Assembly (NCBI GenBank): GCA_027924585.1
Contig: BSBM01000096.1
Span: 3,534,001 to 3,598,000 of the forward strand
Source: Larix kaempferi
Taxonomy: Eukaryota; Streptophyta; Pinopsida; Pinales; Pinaceae
DNA length: 64,000 nt
Direction: 5' to 3'
Part shown: piece after piece, positions 24,011 through 35,423 of the stretch
Layout: every line of letters starts with the position of its first letter
Position numbering within the stretch: the stretch's first letter is position 1
Notes under the pieces: generated by a model
What the model was told of the DNA's origin: nothing
Database searches by the model: none
Seen by the model: only the letters and a program-made list of their open reading frames with translations
Program-made: the position numbers and the translations under genes

Positions 24011-25891
24011 TTTTTTCATTTTTTCTTTTTTTTCACACGAAAAAACAACAACTTTCTATTAATAAAAGTTGTATACAAACATGATCAAAAAGTCAAAGGG
24101 AAGTGAGCTTCTTCTCCAATAAAACATAGTTGCATATGAAACATCCACAACTGTCTATTAGAAGTATATCAATGCTACATCTAATACAACCTTCCAATAT
24201 AGCGAGGATTCAACTAGTTTTCAAAAAACATCTTAATACCTATGTCATGACCTCAATCCTGCAAAATTAGACGACAGCAAAGAGCAGATGACTAAAAAAA
24301 GTAGACTTTCATCCGTGAAAGTGAAACCTCATTCATGAACTGCTCGCACTCCATCCAGCCATCTCCCACCTGAATTGATTATCAACAAAGGAACGAGAAT
24401 CCCATGCAAAATGGAATCCCAAGTGTGAAGCCAACCCATCCCAAATAGAATGGAAAAAAGGACAAGCACTAAAAATAAGTGGTCAACACTTTCCTGTTTC
24501 TGCATACAAATACTGCAAACACCCAGACCGACAAAACGTCTCTTACATAAGTTCTGCCAAGTTAAAATTTAATTTTGTATATAGAGCTAGGAAAAACATT
24601 TCATCTTTGAAGGCATCAGACCACTCCATACCTTTTTCAACCACCAAGAATTATCCAATTCGGACTCATAAATCAAAATCAAGTTGTAGGCCAATCGCGC
24701 TGAGACCGAACCATCAGCAATATTATGGTACCATACCAATTTCTCTTCATCCTACTTCAAAGTGATGCTCGCCTGCTTAAGGGTTTCAATGTAATAATCC
24801 CATTCACCTGAATATGGAGAAGATAAACCCAGATTTCCTGAGCTGCACCATATAGTCCTACCAACCTCTTGAGAAAGCACCACCTGCTTTAGTACAAAGA
24901 TACTCCTCCTATGTAATACAGTGATTAAGCCTTGGGACGGAGAAAAACCAATATTTAGACCAGAAATTGGATCTATCCCAATGTAAATTTGAGTGCCCCT
25001 TCCTACAGACTAGGTAATGTCCTCATTTATAATGGGAAAAGCTTTTAAAAGACTGCACCAAATTGTTGATCCTGTGTGTCTTCTCTTAACATATCGCCTG
25101 AAGAAATAAACAGGAGGGAGGCACTACAAATATTTAGCTTGTAACAATTTGCCCCAAAGTCCCGAATTAAAGAGGTTACACCATAAACTCTTCGCATAGA
25201 GAGATTTGTTGAAAAAACTGAGGTGTTTAATACCCCACCCTCCAAGGTGCTTTGGCCTAGATAAGATTTCCCATGAGACAAGATGAAATTTTGAAATTCC
25301 AACCTTTCCAGCCCAGAGGAAATGAAAGATTTTCCTCTTGATGATAATGATCACAGCTTCTGAAAGAGAAAACGAAAAGATCGGTATACTCTGAAGAACG
25401 GAGGTAATCAAACTAAGGCGACCTCCTAAAGAGAGCCATCTGAAAGAGCGTGAGTTAATTTTCCTGCCAATATTTTTTATTAACCAAGTGAAATCCCAAG
25501 TAACGGAAACCATCTTCAATCCCGCAGGTCAGAAAGCCAAAAAAGGCAGCAATATGATTAATAATATCCGGATCGTCACAATGGTAAATAATAAATGACT
25601 TATGTGCACTAATCTCCAATCAGGAAGAACTGCAAAAGGAGTCCAAAATCACTTTAAACTGGTTCCATTCAGACAGAGTCCCTTCCCCAAAAATCAGGAC
25701 GTCCTCTACTAATAAGAGATGGGAGATGTAAAAAGAGTTTGAAACCTTCAATCCTTTAATGAGATTTTGTTCCTTAGACTTCTTAATCAATAGGCTAAGC
25801 CCCTCTATAGCTAGAGTGAAAAGGTATGGCAAAAGTGGGCAGCCCTGTCGCAACCCACGATTGCCAGTGAAAAACTTGGGTGGGGATATTT
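24011..25891 (-). mobile_element. 5'-truncated L1-type LINE
   Basis: On the minus strand the element runs from about 25891, cut inside the reverse transcriptase, to an A tail seen as the T-rich run 24011-24033. Loss of the 5' end and a 3' A tail are the hallmarks of LINE insertion. A convincing target duplication was not found, so part of an edge may have been lost. Confidence 0.75.
24380..25891 (-). pseudogene. LINE reverse transcriptase and zf-RVT domain, degenerate
   Basis: The 5' edge reads SPPKFFTGNRGLRQGCPLLP, the conserved GxRQGDPLSP block, followed by the region where F/YADD is normal (SHLLLVEDVLIFG, so one Asp is replaced by Glu and Ala by Val). Downstream, 25519-25124 contains LGGRLSLITSVLQSIPIF and FHFLWAGKVG...FHLVSWEILSRPKHLGGWGI, typical of plant L1 polymerases. 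A zf-RVT-like CSICMQKQESVDHLF lies at about 24510. Stops and frameshifts interrupt it. The endonuclease and ORF1 are absent because of the truncation. Confidence 0.85.
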
Positions 25892-26394
25892 GTTATAAGC
25901 AAAAACTTATGAATAAATGATATTAAATGATTTTGTTTTTTGAATCTAAGTTTGACTTTTAATTAATAATATACTTTTATATTCAAAAAGTGAAAGTACT
26001 TTAGATGGAAAGTACTTCAAAATACTAAATACATCAATATTATATTTGAAAGTTATTTATTTATGAATATTTTTTCATTATGAATATGGTTAACCATAGA
26101 TTTTCATCCACCATTTAGAATTTGACAAGCAACTTTAACTCAAGCAATGCCACCTCAACCATAAGGGATAATGTCATTCTCTAGAATTTGATTGGTTCTT
26201 GTAAAGTTAATTTTGATGGTAAATTTTTTGTTTTGAGGCCCATTTTTTACCTCAAAACTCCCATAATGTTTATGGTTTGCTTTGAGATGTGATCCAAGAA
26301 AATTTTCTAAGGGTTTTTTTCTAGATGAGGCTCATGTAGAAGGTGACCATGCCAAATTTTGGAACTAGTTTGATAATAATCCTACGACGGATTA

Positions 26395-27095
26395 TAGACC
26401 AGAATTGAGGCTAATTCTAAGCAAATCTTAAGCAGGTTATGAAGCAAATGTGAAGCAAATATAAGGCGGGCTATGAAGTAGATTGTGGAGCAAATCTAAG
26501 GGCAGACTCTGAGGTAGATTTGAAGAAGATAATGGAGCATATCTGAGGCAAGCTCTAAGGAAAATTTGAAGCATATTATGGAACATAAATGAGGTGGGTT
26601 ATGAAGCAAATTTGAAGCTAACTAAGAAGTAATATTTAAGGTGATTATGTCAACATTCTTGTATCTGATTTTTCAGTAGGTTGGTGCCTACATCTCGCTG
26701 AGTTGATGCTCATTTGAAGAGAATGGTGTCTCCAATAGGTTGATGCATATATATTGTTGAGTTGATGCTCAATTGTGAAGATCAGTGTCTCCAATAGGTT
26801 GGTGCCTACATATTGTTGATTCGGTGCTCATTTGAGGGGATTGGTGTCTCTAACAGGTTGGTTTCTACGAACTTTGAACCAGTAGGTCGTGCCTACATGA
26901 AATTATAAAGATAAGTTTTTGTGGTTTTCTCCCAAAAGGATTTCCATGTTAAATTCTATGTACTGTGGTTTGAGTTTGTGATAACTTTGAACCAATAGGT
27001 TGTGCCTACATGAAATTATAAATATAAGTTTTGTGGTTTTCTCCCAAAAGGATTTCCAGGGTAAATTCTATGTATTGTGGTTTGAGTTTGTGTAT
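26395..27095. repeat. Three successive tandem repeat blocks in the solo LTR 3' part
   Basis: 26395-26640 has about seven degenerate units built on TATGAAGCAAATTTGAAG. 26670-26868 has three units of about 66 bp around AATAGGTTGGTGCCTACAT and GTTGATGCTCATTTG. 26869-27095 has two units of about 112 bp (AACTTTGAACCA(G/A)TAGGT through TGTGGTTTGAGTTTGTG). Confidence 0.8.
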
Positions 27096-27202
27096 TTACT
27101 GTTTCAAAATAAATGAATGATTGATAAGTGTTTAAAGTAATAAAAAGTATCGTATATTGATTCACCCCCCCCTCTCAATATAAACATAAGTTCAACATAA
27201 AA

Positions 27203-27430
27203 TGTCATATTCTAGTTATTCAGGGTACCGAAAAATAATTGTTACAACAAATAAGCAATATTTTTGGTCGGAAATGAAGAAAGATGTTGTTGAATATATT
27301 TCCAAATGTACGAAATGTCAGCAAGTAAAAGTTGAACATTAACACCGAAGAAGTTTGTTACAACATTTCCTAATTCCATAATGGAAATGGGAAGTGGTGA
27401 CTATGGATTTTATATTTATTAACTTATATT
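27203..27430 (+). pseudogene. Ty3/gypsy integrase H2C2 zinc finger (3' section)
   Basis: Coding resumes after the second TAAAA as MSYSSYSGYRKIIVTTNKQY, then FWSEMKKDVVEYISKCTKCQ and QVKVEH. The two Cys of the H2C2 finger are intact, but the upstream His region is changed (S/Y where H-P-G is usual). Two nonsense codons follow, then WKWEVVTMDF, after which the integrase catalytic core is missing. Confidence 0.85.
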
Positions 27431-28128
27431 CATGTTCTTAGTTCTCAATTAATGAAATACGATAGCTGCATTGATGTAATATGTATCACATGTATTACAC
27501 TGTCTTAGTTTGTGAAGATGTCATAGTTCTCCATTGATGAAATATGTAGCATGTTTTATATGACAAATTTTTCAAACATGTTTTGAATTAAATTTTTAAC
27601 TTTTGTTTTTCCATGGCCATCTCACTTGAACTTTGATTTGCCTTGCAACCATAATCCCTAGGAATGGGTAATGATCCCTTGGAATTGTCCAAAATCACAA
27701 TTTTAAATTGGATATCTAATTACTGTGCATATAATGAGTTCATTGATCAATATATTGAAAGAAATCAATTTGTTCCATTAAGACAGTGCATCCATACTTG
27801 AGAGAGATAACCCACTTAAATCAACACAATGGTGGCATGTTACTTGTCCAACACAAGAAATGTACAAGATGTGCTTAAAAGATAATTTGCAATGAGTGAC
27901 TTAATATGTAATTATATATTTGAGTAACATAATTTATCAATTTGGAGAAGAAATAGCTCAACACAAAAACAAATGGAAACTCAAAAGCAAATATGAAATA
28001 AATTGTATCATGCATTGATAACCGATTGTTTATAATACAACTTATGACAAAATAGTCGATGCTTAAATGACTTATCAATGCACAAGTATTCCAAAGTACA
28101 ACGATGTACATGTATCCTGGAGTACACA
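27431..28128. other. No supported gene; possible 3' flank of the nine-exon gene
   Basis: AT-rich sequence with an imperfect direct repeat (TAGTTCTC(A/C)ATT(A/G)ATGAAATA at about 27438 and 27527). The part nearest 28128 would be the 3' untranslated region and terminator of the minus-strand gene. No polyadenylation signal can be chosen with confidence. Confidence 0.3.
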
Positions 28129-30542
28129 TCAAAACTCAATCTTCCTCTTGTTTTTTCCTGGCTTTGCCCTGTCATGCCTATGTCTGGGATCTCTTTGCAT
28201 CTTTGGAGTCTGCAAACCAAAGACCAATTTTTTTATTAGTGAACTACACTAACATATTAGCACTAACAAACTTAAAAAATTAATTTACAACTCAATTATT
28301 AATAACAAACATTCACCGAATCCATCTGAGGTATCGCTGCATGTGGTGTCCTCCTAGTCGAATCCCTCTCAGCAATTGTGCTCTAAAAATAAAAAATCAT
28401 ATTTTAATTAATTCAACAATTATCAACATGTGCATGTAAATTGAATAAAACACTTAGTCATTAATGAACATCTCACCACAAAAATAGAATCCAAGAAAGG
28501 AGATTGGGTTCCTTGTGTAGCAGACATAGTCGTTGGTTGAACATCAAGCTCGGTCACACCCACGACTGAACTAGAAGGCCCAAGCATTACTGTTGCCAAT
28601 GGCTACAGTCATAAAATGTTAAAATAGTTAGACATCCATGAATAAACAATCTAACATGAACAAACTAATGTACAAATGTTGAAATAGTTACCTCTATGCG
28701 ACTTGTTGCCATCGTAGATGCAACATTAATTGATGCATCAATTATCCCTGTGAGGTCTGGCATGGTTGACTCTCCAACAAGATGCTATAAACATGCAAAA
28801 TAAACATCAAGAAAAATAAATTGTGTAATGAATTGAAAATTAATGAACAACTATCATCAAAAGCTATACATTACGATCAAATCAATAGCTCCATGGTCGT
28901 GGACACCCACAATCTCTTTGAGAGAGGACTGTCTGATATAGACACGACCCTTGTTTATGACTGGTCTACGAGGAGAGGCAAATGAATGCGATGGTACTAG
29001 GATTTCAATTGATGCCTACAATTTCCAAGTATTGACATAGTTAAACATGCATGAATCAAGGAACTAACATGTTTAAATAGTTACCTCTGTGTGAAATGTC
29101 TCTCCACCAAGAGGGACATTACTAGTGCCAAATCCTTGCCCTTGTGTAGAGGAATCTATCATCTGCAAGTTTAAAAATTACAAGTATTAGCAATCTATAC
29201 ATGTGTACAGTAAGAAAAAAATAATTTGAACAAGGTTATTGTTAACCATATACTTACCTCATTCAAAAACCCAGTAAGGGTAACTTCTGGGGGATCACTA
29301 GAAGCAGTGTTTTTCCCCTGTTGAGGATCTAGTTGCTGCAAGTTTAAAAATTGTAAATATTAGACCATCTAGCATTAATGAACTAACATGTATCAACAAA
29401 CTAACATGTATTAACCAACAGGCATGTTGAAATAGTTACCTTTGTGCACGTTGTTGCCGCCAAAGATACAACACCATCTGATACATCAAAACCCCCTATA
29501 GATACTGGAACATTAGTCTCTCCACCAAGGGGGGCATCACTAGTGCCAAAGCCTTGCCCCTGTGCAGAGCCATCTAGCATCTACAAGTTTAAAAATAATA
29601 AATATTAGCAATCTATATATATGTACAGTGAGGAAAAAATAGTTTGAACAAGATTACTGTTAACCATATACTTACCTGACTCAAAGTCCTAGTAAGGGTA
29701 ACATTTGTCGACACACAACCATAGCAAGCATGGCCACACGATGTGCACTTGTGAGCCTCAATGGTGGTCTCATGATGTGTCGATCTACCTCCACTACTAG
29801 ATGATTCTGCACCATCAGGAGGTGATGGTTGTACCCCACTAGAGAGAGATGGCCCCGCCTGGTCCATATGCTCTATAATAGTGCTATGGCGAACAATCGC
29901 CCGTGCTAGACTCAAAAATGCCTTTTGTGTCTGTGGAATCAGATGATGTGCAAGTGAGACATCTGGATTGGGTAACTGCTTACGAGGTGGAGGGATTGGG
30001 CGATTTGCATCTCCATGCTTAGCATTTGGACGGTTTTGAGGCATCCCCAAACCAACACCCTGGAACTCCAAGATATCGAAATAGTTTACATGTTTTCCCA
30101 ACATGAACTCAACATACATTTTTCGAAGGAAATATAAAGGAATTTCCCTATTGTTGTGGGGTGGCACATCAAAAACCATGTACCACCGATCCATCCAATT
30201 CTGTTGGAATGGTGGATATGTGCACCACTCGATAGAAATGTGAGCTCTATTTGTGCTTGGGATTTCACCAGTTCGGGGATCTCTAAACAATGCAAAAATG
30301 TGCTCCTTTGTGATATATAGTTTTTTTATGGCATTGTAATCCAATCCATCAACATACTGTTGCCTTTTTCTTTCTCTGTATGATGCAATGTCATATAGAG
30401 CACCATTGGATTGGGTAATGGTCTCTACAATTGCATCTAGAGTATGTGCAAATGAGCGGTGGAGTTGGTCTCCACCCCTCCATGTGGCCCCAATCTCTCT
30501 AAGTCTAGCAATCTCTCTAAGTATCTCCACATTTGAATCCAT
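28129..30542 (-). CDS. Unknown plant protein, nine coding exons, intact (556 aa)
   Basis: Spliced minus-strand exons: 30542-29676 (from ATG MDSNVEILREIARL), 29580-29440, 29335-29258, 29162-29085, 29015-28875, 28784-28692, 28602-28477, 28382-28317 and 28209-28129 (TGA). All eight introns are 69-107 bp, GT-AG and phase 0, every internal exon is a multiple of three, and there are no stops. An acceptor (TTTTTTATTGCAG) lies 8 nt before the ATG, so an upstream exon, probably untranslated, exists. Residues 1-200 look globular (WMDRWYMVFDVPPHNN, FLRKMYVEFMLGKHVNYFDI). A tight CTSCGHACYGC motif (C-x2-C-x3-C-x2-C, about residue 270) may bind metal. A Ser/Thr-rich disordered tail follows, and the C-terminus is basic (KPGKNKRKIEF), like a nuclear signal. 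I do not recognise the family. A transposon-borne accessory gene is possible, but I see no transposase nearby. Confidence 0.75.
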
Positions 30543-30550
30543 GCTTGCCA

Positions 30551-33500
30551 CTGCAATAAAAAATTCAAAAAATAAATCATTAGAAAAATATACATGGTAT
30601 AATGACATCTCTTAAAATTAAAAATATAAAACTAGTGTAATTAATAATAACATGAGTATTTTAAATTTTAAATTGAACAATTACACTAAAGAATCAACAT
30701 AAAATTTTGCCATGTTAAATTTATGTCAAAGGTGTACTAAAATTTTGTCATTTTAGACCGAGGGTGATATAACATCTTCCATTTGCTTATCTTATACATG
30801 GTTGTATTTTGGAATATATCTATTGACTTAACTTATAAAATTTGATGTGGTTTCATCCTTGTTTATGGGTATCATACTTCATAGGTGATAATGGAATCTA
30901 CTAATTCAATGCATAATTATACACAAACAAATGTGAGAATTTACAGAGTTGGGAAACTTATATACAAGTAGGGAAAAGGAATTCAAAGGGGTTGGATTCA
31001 TCAATGAGGAGTGACGAGTTTTTCACTTGCGAACAATTCCCATGAAGGTGTCTAATTGATTCTTGAGGTTGCCATGGGGGTAACTAGAGGTAGTGATTGA
31101 ATGTGTAAAGCTTGTTTTGCACTCCTTGTACACACATAAGTGGATCAAAGGCCACCCTTGTGTCATCCTTAATATTGGACACTAATTGTTATGGCTAAGA
31201 CCAAAATTTTGTTGGTTAAGTTGATTTTAAGCATTCAATTGGTGTGAGTTTTCTATCACTAGCCCAAGATAGATTCTCACAATAAGAGTGTCTTTCGCAT
31301 CTAAAACTAAGAATCCTTAGAGTGACATGTCCTGAGAGTGATGGTCTATTAATTCCAAATTTCAAAGCATGATCTTGATGAATACATTTTAATAGTGGGA
31401 TATGGTCACAGTTTGGAATCAAATACACAACATCAAGCGTGGCAAGAATGTCACATTAATTGACGAAACCAATGATAAGGTTGGAGCCTTGCACACAAAC
31501 TTAATGCCCAACCTTAATTAGGCATAACATATGCATCCTTGCTCAAAAAAACTTTTGCAAATGAGTTTCACGTCAAATTGACAATTTCAATATATATTTC
31601 TCCACATATGCATTTGGGCTTGGAGGCCTTCTTCATGAATCAAAATCCATTTTGTGTGTACAAAATTCAACTAATTCAAGTGTTTGAATCAAATTTTATA
31701 TAACAAGGATGTAAGATGTGTGAGAAGACTCTGATTTTGGCAACACAACTATTTGCACAAAATCAATTATTTAGCCTCTTAGGCACTTTGCACAATTATT
31801 TTGTGATTATTTTAGTAGAATATTTGAAGACCAAAGGGTTTATTTTGATGTTTTTGGGACATATAAACTCAATGCAATTAATGAAATTTGATTTGGAGAT
31901 CCAAACTTGTGTAAATGTCAGTTAAACATTTTCTCACAAGCAAGGCAGATTTTGCTTCATAGTTTATTAAAGAAAACGAAATGAGCGTAGAATTATTTGT
32001 CTAACCACTCATTAGAAAATTATTGATGTCTAATATGTTTAGTAATAAGTGGTTCATGAATGTGAGTCTACTCAAGACACGAGCTTTACATAAGCCAAAA
32101 ACTAAGAAGTTTCAAGGACACTCAAATTAATTAGATTTTTAATGTTTGCCAGGGTTATTCTAATGTTTTTTTTATTCTCATTGCAACGGTGAGGCATAGT
32201 AATGGTGTTGAGGCATTTGAAATTAGGTTTCAAGGCTTGTCTCAAAGTATGAACACATATGAAGCCTTTGGAGCCTAAAACACTATTAATGACAATTGAA
32301 GGGACGAGTGAGCTATACAATCAATGAGTAGCCATGGATGTTGGATTTTTACCCAAGGAAGGACAATTTTAGTCGAAAGGGATGAAAATCATTCTTTCTA
32401 CATTAATTTTGTGCTCTGTCTTAGCTCCAAATTTTTTTTACCAAATCTTGATCAAATAGCTTGCTTACCAAGCTTATCAGTTTCTTAAGGCAATGATTTG
32501 GCTCATAAGAGAAGAGTGTTGGGTATGAGAGTTACTCTAGCCTACTAGAGAGTGATTCACCTATCTCCCTTAAGTTGGTGAAATTAACTTGAACGAGAAA
32601 ATAAAAAGACAAAAAAGGATATTCTTTTAGCTAAATAAGGGGAGATCATTGGCCTAAAAGGATGGCAAACCTCCAAGGCTAGGTATTTGTTTATACAACT
32701 ACTCAAGGACAACTATTTTTTTCTTTTGAAGATAAAAATATCTCACCTTGGGGTTAAGTATTCCTTCCTTATCAATGAAATGCCTCTCTAACTCTCCTAC
32801 TTAGTGATTTCAAGTTTAAAAATGTTAATTGTTCACTTGGCAGCCTAAGACACCTCATCAACAATTTTCTCTTACCATCTCTACCAATCAAATTTAAGTC
32901 ACTCTTGATCTTTTAAATGGCTAGGAAGTGAATAATTAGGCTCTTAAGGGGTAGAGCACTACCTATATTCCCCCATTTCTCTCTTCTTTGCAATTAGAAT
33001 TTTTGAACAAATGTAAAACAAGGTTGTAAATTATTAATTGGTTGTTTATTCATATTTTTAGAGACAAATTGATTGAGGAGGTTGGTAGAATCACCTCAAG
33101 TGCAATCCAAACAACTGGTTGACACCTTTGATAGCCCTAATCACGTACGTGTTCTCCTTCTGTCGCCAACCAAAGCATGCAAACACGTCGTTGTGGGAGA
33201 AATAAGCGGCCATGAGCCCCTTTTTGGGTTTTATACCATGTTCTAAAAAGTGTGCACATGATTTTGCTTTATATATCACGCACATGTTTTTGTTCTACAT
33301 ATCACACATGCATTTTCAAATCATGTGCTGTTTTTTTTGTTTTTTTTTTCTGCCTAGCATGTGTGTCAATTGACCTATCAAGCTCGAGCCCCTCCAAAGC
33401 TAATGCTAAGGATGCACACACATTTTGGTTTTTTAAATCAGAAGTGGGTTTTGCAAAACTTCAATTGCATCTAAAAAGTCCCTCAACTTCGTGCGAGGGC

Positions 33501-33634
33501 CCTATTATATATATCTTCAAGCATGCATACATGTGTGTGTGATGTGTGAAACATTCCTATGGCTGGGAAGCCATTAGATTCCTAATTGCTAAGGGATTAG
33601 CTTGTATATCTTAATATGATGGTTTATGAAATAG
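30551..33634. other. No supported gene (about 3.1 kb)
   Basis: 30551 marks the acceptor edge of the nine-exon gene; upstream exon(s) and the promoter should be in or beyond this stretch but cannot be placed. The remainder is AT-rich with scattered short frames and no conserved motif. T-runs occur at 33330-33350. Confidence 0.4.
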
Positions 33635-34837
33635 CTATGTTGCATGAGGACCCGTCCCCCCAAAATTTCACCAGTTTCCTACATTCCCACGTTTTGGGGA
33701 CTTTGGAATTCCTCAAAAACTTCCCCAATTCATCAGGGACTCCATTGGAGACTTGGGGACTTTTCAACCATACCCTAACTGTACCCGTCAAAACCGGGGA
33801 CATTTCAAGAACGTCCTTGAAGTCCCTCTACCAATCGAGGACTCTTGGACATCCCTTAACCTGCACAATTTAAAAAAAAAAAACAAATCGAGTTACAAAA
33901 CTCAGACACTTCCTTTTCTGTTGTCTTGAGGTTTCAAAGAGTTTATGACAGTTTTGAGGAAATTGATATATATCAATGTGATTTTATTAATTCTCCTCCT
34001 GGGCAAAGGCTTTGGACCAAATACTATATATTCAATGCCAGTAATAAAATGGTGCAATCGTTTGTACGTTTGGAAGAACAAATTGGTTATACTGTCTTCT
34101 CCTTCCTAGAACTCCCACCCATAATGACAACTGCAGTTACAAAGAAATAAAGAGATTGTTGTTGATGATGTTTCAACCATCGTTATAGATTGAAGAGTGT
34201 AATTGACATGTTTTTAGCCATCACTCAGCCAAAGAATGCCAAACATATATTGGAGGCCACACATGGAGTAAGATGTGCACGTCAAGCTATAGTTCGTGGA
34301 TATTTTGTTCACCCCAAGCTGCATAGAGTTGACGTTAGGGGCAGGGTGGGTCAAGCACCCCTAGGTCATGGGACGACCATGCTTTAATACACCTAAAAAG
34401 GGTTTTCTAATGCCCCATCCACCCTTTGGAGGGTTTGTCTACATATCCATTGTGGCCATTTCTTGGACTTTGGAATTTCATTTCCTTTTCATGTGGAAAT
34501 TACATGTCAATTTCCTTTCAAACTTTCCTACAGGCTGCAAACATGAATTGTGGTCATCAAAGGGAAACGCTGAAAACATCAATTGTGGTCACCTAAGGAA
34601 AGAAACACATCATAACCAATATACTTGCTACAGAAAATATGATTATAAGCAGTAAAATATTTTATATTTCATTTTGTAATTTGAATTTCATAATTAGTTC
34701 TAATTTGTATCTCAATGTTTTTAATTATATATATATATTTGTTGTCCCCTGAAAAATTGGGGGTGTGCTCTAGCCGTCCTGGAAACTCGTCCCCACATCC
34801 CCCGCGTCCCCCCATCCTCGAGGCCAGTGCAACATAG
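33635..34837. mobile_element. Non-autonomous hAT element, 1203 bp
   Basis: Perfect 10-bp terminal inverted repeats (CTATGTTGCA at 33635, TGCAACATAG ending at 34837) are flanked by a perfect 8-bp duplication TGAAATAG (33627-33634 and 34838-34845), the hAT signature. Both subterminal zones (33650-33860 and 34745-34820) are packed with GGGGAC/GTCCCC words in both orientations. The middle has open stretches (33926-34150, 34190-34387), but none shows the hAT dimerisation or DDE-like motifs, so it is a passenger needing a transposase in trans. Confidence 0.9.
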
Positions 34838-34845
34838 TGAAATAG

Positions 34846-35423
34846 GTTTTTGATATCTAGATTATTTTAATGGATTGTATGATGATATTTTTCTCATGTA
34901 TCTCTAATAACTCCCAAGGAGGACTCTATTGAAAAGAACCCTAAAGCATAATTGATATTGTTCTTATATGTCTAGGAGAACTTCTTAGGAGAAGTATGAT
35001 AGAAAAAACATGGGAGAGTTACTTATGATCTCCTTATTTGTATGGGAGAACTCCCTAAGAGTAGTCTGACAAAAAGGACTATGGAGCATAACTAATAATA
35101 CTATTTTGTTGAGGGGAACTCCAATATAGGGATCCAACATTAAGAACTACAATAAGTAACTTGTGATTTTGAGAATTCTTATTTGGCTTATGTGATAAAA
35201 GAGAATTTCCTTAGAATATCACATGAGGGGGAGTGAATAATCAAATAATTATTAAATAAAATAAAATGAAAATGGAAAGTTGAACATCTTGGTGTTAGAA
35301 AATAATAAAAAGAGAAAATGGAGAATTATGCATTATGTAAGGTGGAAAACCTCTGTATGCTTGTACATGGAAGAGTTTTTCAAGAGTTTGAAGGGACCAA
35401 AACATTGTTATTGGTTTCCAACA
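34846..35423. repeat. Degenerate repeats of about 80-100 bp, LTR-like tract
   Basis: Loosely repeated blocks on the theme TATG(G/T)GAGAACT(C/T)C(C/T)(T/A)A(A/G)GAG...GGACT(A/C)T...AGCATAA(T/C)T lie at 34890-35160. ATGAGGGGGAGTGAATAATC at 35223 resembles a purine tract next to an LTR start. No gene. Confidence 0.35.

Larger units (their letters stand above)
22083..27197 (+). mobile_element. Copia-type solo LTR (5.1 kb including later insertions)
   Basis: The insertion begins TGTTGTCC at 22083, ends TTCAACA at 27197 and has a perfect 5-bp target duplication TAAAA (22078-22082 and 27198-27202). The reading frame of the gypsy host continues across it. A TATA-like GGTATAAATAAAAGG at about 22643 followed by a CT-rich leader marks the U3/R border. 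The 3' part, with TTCTCCCAAAAGGATTTCC and ATTCACCCCCCCCTCTCA, looks like the U5 end of plant copia LTRs. A PPT-like AAGGGGAGAT followed by TGTTGATGTCC at about 22121-22140 suggests a small duplication at its start. Without the nested SINE and LINE its own length is about 3 kb. Confidence 0.65.
15557..27430 (+). mobile_element. Ty3/gypsy retrotransposon remnant, interrupted by two solo LTRs
   Basis: Coding parts lie at 15640-17510, 21705-22082 and 27203-27420 and read continuously once the two insertions are set aside. The domain order (knuckle, protease, reverse transcriptase, RNase H, integrase zinc finger) and the wording of the blocks (WKWEVVTMDF, KCTKCQQVK) fit a plant Ty3/gypsy element, probably a chromovirus-type clade. 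Gag upstream is cut off by the CACTA-like element and the integrase core and 3' LTR are missing after about 27.43 kb, so no LTRs can be assigned. Confidence 0.85.

Noticed and set aside
25892-27177. Separate 1.3-kb solo LTR starting TGTTATAAGC and ending CCCTCTCA
   Set aside because: The perfect TAAAA duplication at 22078 and 27198 and the continuous gypsy frame show one larger insertion ending at 27197.
30388-30615. Plus-strand frame of 75 codons
   Set aside because: It is antisense to the first exon of the nine-exon gene.
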